In this document: in pieces, positions 27,072 to 28,819 of the stretch
How positions within the stretch are numbered: position 1 is the first letter of the stretch
Layout of the letters: every line of letters begins with the position of its first letter
Assembly: GCA_003427395.1 (NCBI GenBank)
Contig: BFEA01000105.1
Span: forward strand, 957,639-986,457
Length of the DNA: 28,819 nucleotides
From: Chara braunii
Lineage: Eukaryota > Streptophyta > Charophyceae > Charales > Characeae
Direction of reading: 5' to 3'
Notes under the pieces: model-generated
What the model saw: the letters and a program-made list of their open reading frames with translations, nothing else
Databases searched by the model: none
What the model was told of the DNA's origin: nothing
Made by a program: the position numbers and the translations under genes

Positions 27072-28014
27072 CCTGCCCCCGCCCCCCCCCCCCGTAGCAG
27101 GGAAACTTCGCTGGCGTGCCTCATTCTTGCATGAAGGTCGTTTGTGTGTAACCGATTGCATTTGTCGTGCATGGAAGCATGTACTGTGGTCATTAATTGT
27201 TTTTTTGTTTGGTTGTTATGGACTGACTGCCGAATCCTGCGCGCAGTACATCACTTGTCGACAATCCGCCAACGTTTGGAATTATGTATGAGAGAGTTGA
27301 TGTGTGTGGACGTGATGTGAGAGTAGCGGTGGGAAGAACCCATAGTCCAATCGTGTTTCCGAGCGAGCGTTTTTTGGGGAGCAGCACGTGCTGGGAACTG
27401 GGCCCAGCGTCCCATCTGGAATTATACAAAACATGTGAAATACCGGGGCCATTACCCGGCCTTGGCTGAGCATATACATGTAATTTAAAAGATGTTGTGA
27501 TCGCAGGTACGTGCTTTGCTCCTCCTCGCCTTATTTCTAGTCGTTACAATGTGCTATCTTTACGAGGCGCTCCTTCCCCCCCCGCGAGTGTTTGCGCTCC
27601 TGCCCCCCCCCCCCGCGAGTGTTTGCGCTCCTGCCCCTGCCCCCCCGCGCGAGTGTTTTACAAGTGTCGCAAGAGTGGGCACTTTATTAAAGCACCCCGA
27701 TACATTTCCCAGCCGACGAAATAAAATGTGCGGATTGCATGCTGCCACAACTTTTGCGGCTGGCCTTGTGCGTGCACCCTAGTCGGGAATCTGAAGACAA
27801 AACTCTCGACTGAAGTCCCTGTGGGCCAGGACTTCGCTCTCTGGTCTACAGACTCTACACCTAATAACAAGTCCTTATGGTCCTGGCTCCACATCCATTC
27901 TGGGGTGAACAGGCTACACCTAACCGCTCCCAGCGGGCAAAATCCCGGTCTGGAATTGGAATTTTGCCCAGGTAATAAGTTGAAATTTGAATGTTTAAAA
28001 TTTAAATACATTCT
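27072..28014. other. No supported gene
   Basis: Contains C-runs at 27080-27093 and a CCCCCCGCGAGTGTTTGCGCTCCTG unit repeated two to three times at about 27576-27656. Frames are short and overlapping. A zinc-knuckle-like snippet is discussed among the rejected items. Confidence 0.35.
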
Positions 28015-28038
28015 ACTCTAGGAGTCTGGGCTGTGTCA
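28015..28038 (-). repeat. Short second copy of the rRNA fragment end
   Basis: TAGGAGTCTGGGCTGTGTC repeats the start of the rRNA-like segment at 28056 (AGGAGTCTGGGCCGTGTC), separated by an A-rich filler. One substitution distinguishes them. The duplication suggests repair-type joining at the insertion edge or a later local duplication. Confidence 0.6.
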
Positions 28039-28055
28039 AAAAAAAAACAAAGAGG

Positions 28056-28096
<41 letters not shown>

Positions 28097-28140
28097 GTGA
28101 AAAGACCAGCGAAGCATCACCGGCTTGGTCCTTCGGAGCA
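28056..28140 (-). rRNA. Fragment of organellar (bacterial-type) small-subunit rRNA
   Basis: Read on the minus strand, 28056-28096 carries the nearly invariant 16S stretch ATGATCAGCCACACTGGGAC, then TGAGACACGGCCCAGACTCC, which precedes the universal CCTACGGGAGG site in real 16S genes. That site is absent: the match breaks off into CTCCTCTTTG. The match continues less well to about 28140 (AGGACCAAGCCGGTGATG, GCTGGTC), corresponding to the helices just upstream in 16S. This is a fragment, not a functional rRNA gene, and is best read as organelle DNA inserted in the nucleus. The upstream half looks more mitochondrial than plastid to me, from memory only. Weak similarity may extend to about 28240. 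Confidence 0.75.
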
Positions 28141-28819
28141 AAATGGCTGGCGGCACAAGCGAAAACGAGGCCTGCGAAGGTTCACATTTTTTTGGGGGGG
28201 TGGAGAGCGTTTCCCGCCATGGAGAAAAGCGCCCAGGTAGTACTGGTGGTGTCAACTTTAGACTTTAAAGCACCAGTCTGTGAGCAAGGTCTGGTCTCTG
28301 CTGGTTAGCCTGCCGTCCGTTTTGTGGATGTACGGGACTGCCTCCACCCGGCTAAATTCATTCATGATTAAAAAATCTTGGAGGCTTGCATTGCAGGGAA
28401 ACGTAGTTGTGGTTAAAAGACTGTCCTGGCCGACAACACAGGGGTCTTGGGCTCGACATATAACTGCCTGCCAACATCCAACTGCGGCGGGGAAAAGGGG
28501 GCCAAAAAAAAAAAAAAAAAAAAAAAAACACTACAGCTACCCAAAACTGCCATTGGAGTGAAATCTGCATGGTCCTCAACAGCTGCCGACCTCTGCCGTT
28601 GGGTGGCTACTTGCGCTGACGGGATTGTGAGAACGTACCTGGCCTCCCAGACCCTACTAGCCTGGATTTCCCGCAACCAAATGAGCTGCACCTCGTATTA
28701 TTACACTTTGTCATTTTGTATAGAGAAAATATTAAAGGAGAGCAAGCAAACACAGAATTCATAGGGGTTCACTGGCTTATGATGGGATGTGAAGCTGCAG
28801 TCAAGAGAGAGAGAGAGAG
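28141..28819. other. No supported gene; ends in a GA tract
   Basis: Short frames only, a poly-A run at 28506-28528, and GA units from 28804 to the window end. The first 100 bases may be a further diverged continuation of the rRNA fragment. Confidence 0.35.

Noticed and set aside
27649-27724. Zinc-knuckle-like FYKCRKSGHFIKAP at the end of a plus frame
   Set aside because: The CX2CX4HX4C pattern has only its second Cys and the His; the first and last ligand positions are Phe and Pro. It could be a decayed retroelement gag trace, but chance is as likely.
28358-28691. Overlapping minus frames with Phe runs
   Set aside because: Phe runs come from the poly-A stretch at 28506-28528; no domain otherwise.
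1-28819. LTR retrotransposon or intact DNA transposon
   Set aside because: No reverse transcriptase, integrase or transposase motifs were seen in any frame, and no long direct terminal repeats with TG..CA ends.

Overview
The window looks like nuclear DNA from a plant-lineage eukaryote. Genes are sparse, simple-sequence tracts are long (CT, CA, GA, AAG, GATA), non-autonomous transposon relics are common, plant-type CCCTAAA motifs occur near 19.75 kb, and there are no bacterial-style operons. A streptophyte alga such as a charophyte would fit, but that is inference; the sequence itself only shows a repeat-rich eukaryote.

One gene can be recognised with confidence: an intact single-exon reading frame at 20487-21182 (+) for a histone stem-loop (hairpin) binding protein, SLBP. 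It has a complete RNA-binding domain and a long acidic tail. A second recognisable coding relic is a RING-type zinc-finger exon at 14231-14473 (+), whose frame is broken exactly between the third and fourth zinc ligands. A third recognisable sequence is a minus-strand fragment of bacterial-type (organellar) small-subunit rRNA at about 28056-28140, with a short second copy just before it. The remaining open frames are unrecognised, and most are by-products of repeats.

Layout: 1-1.7 kb, no supported gene. 1.73-3.3 kb, a 57-bp tandem duplication, a 54-bp tandem repeat that keeps an open frame, and a striking 76-bp inverted repeat (foldback). 4.4-5.2 kb, nine spaced copies of a short A/T-rich motif. 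5.4-7.9 kb, A/T-rich DNA with another diverged repeat family containing a conserved small palindrome. 10.78-11.12 kb, tRNA-derived SINE-like heads. 11.5-11.9 kb, a terminal-inverted-repeat element. 12.1-16.8 kb, many miniature elements: three with 3-bp target duplications and a second family with AGGGCGTACTC ends. The same stretch holds large CT/CA microsatellites and the broken RING exon. 17.5-18.07 kb, a minisatellite carrying an uncut Illumina Nextera mate-pair junction adapter, so the assembly is wrong there. 18.3-19.9 kb, purine tracts, tetranucleotide arrays and telomere-like motifs. 20.0-21.8 kb, the SLBP gene followed by a tandem duplication of about 240 bp. 22.9-24.3 kb, direct repeats and a TTAA-flanked miniature element. 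25.2-26.5 kb, a 15-bp satellite and a CA-linked repeat family. 27-28.8 kb, unrecognised sequence and the organellar rRNA fragment.

The recognisable genes do not form a pathway. The notable points are an SLBP in a plant-like genome, a set of undescribed miniature elements, and direct evidence of assembly artefacts (adapter, single N gaps) that should temper structural claims.
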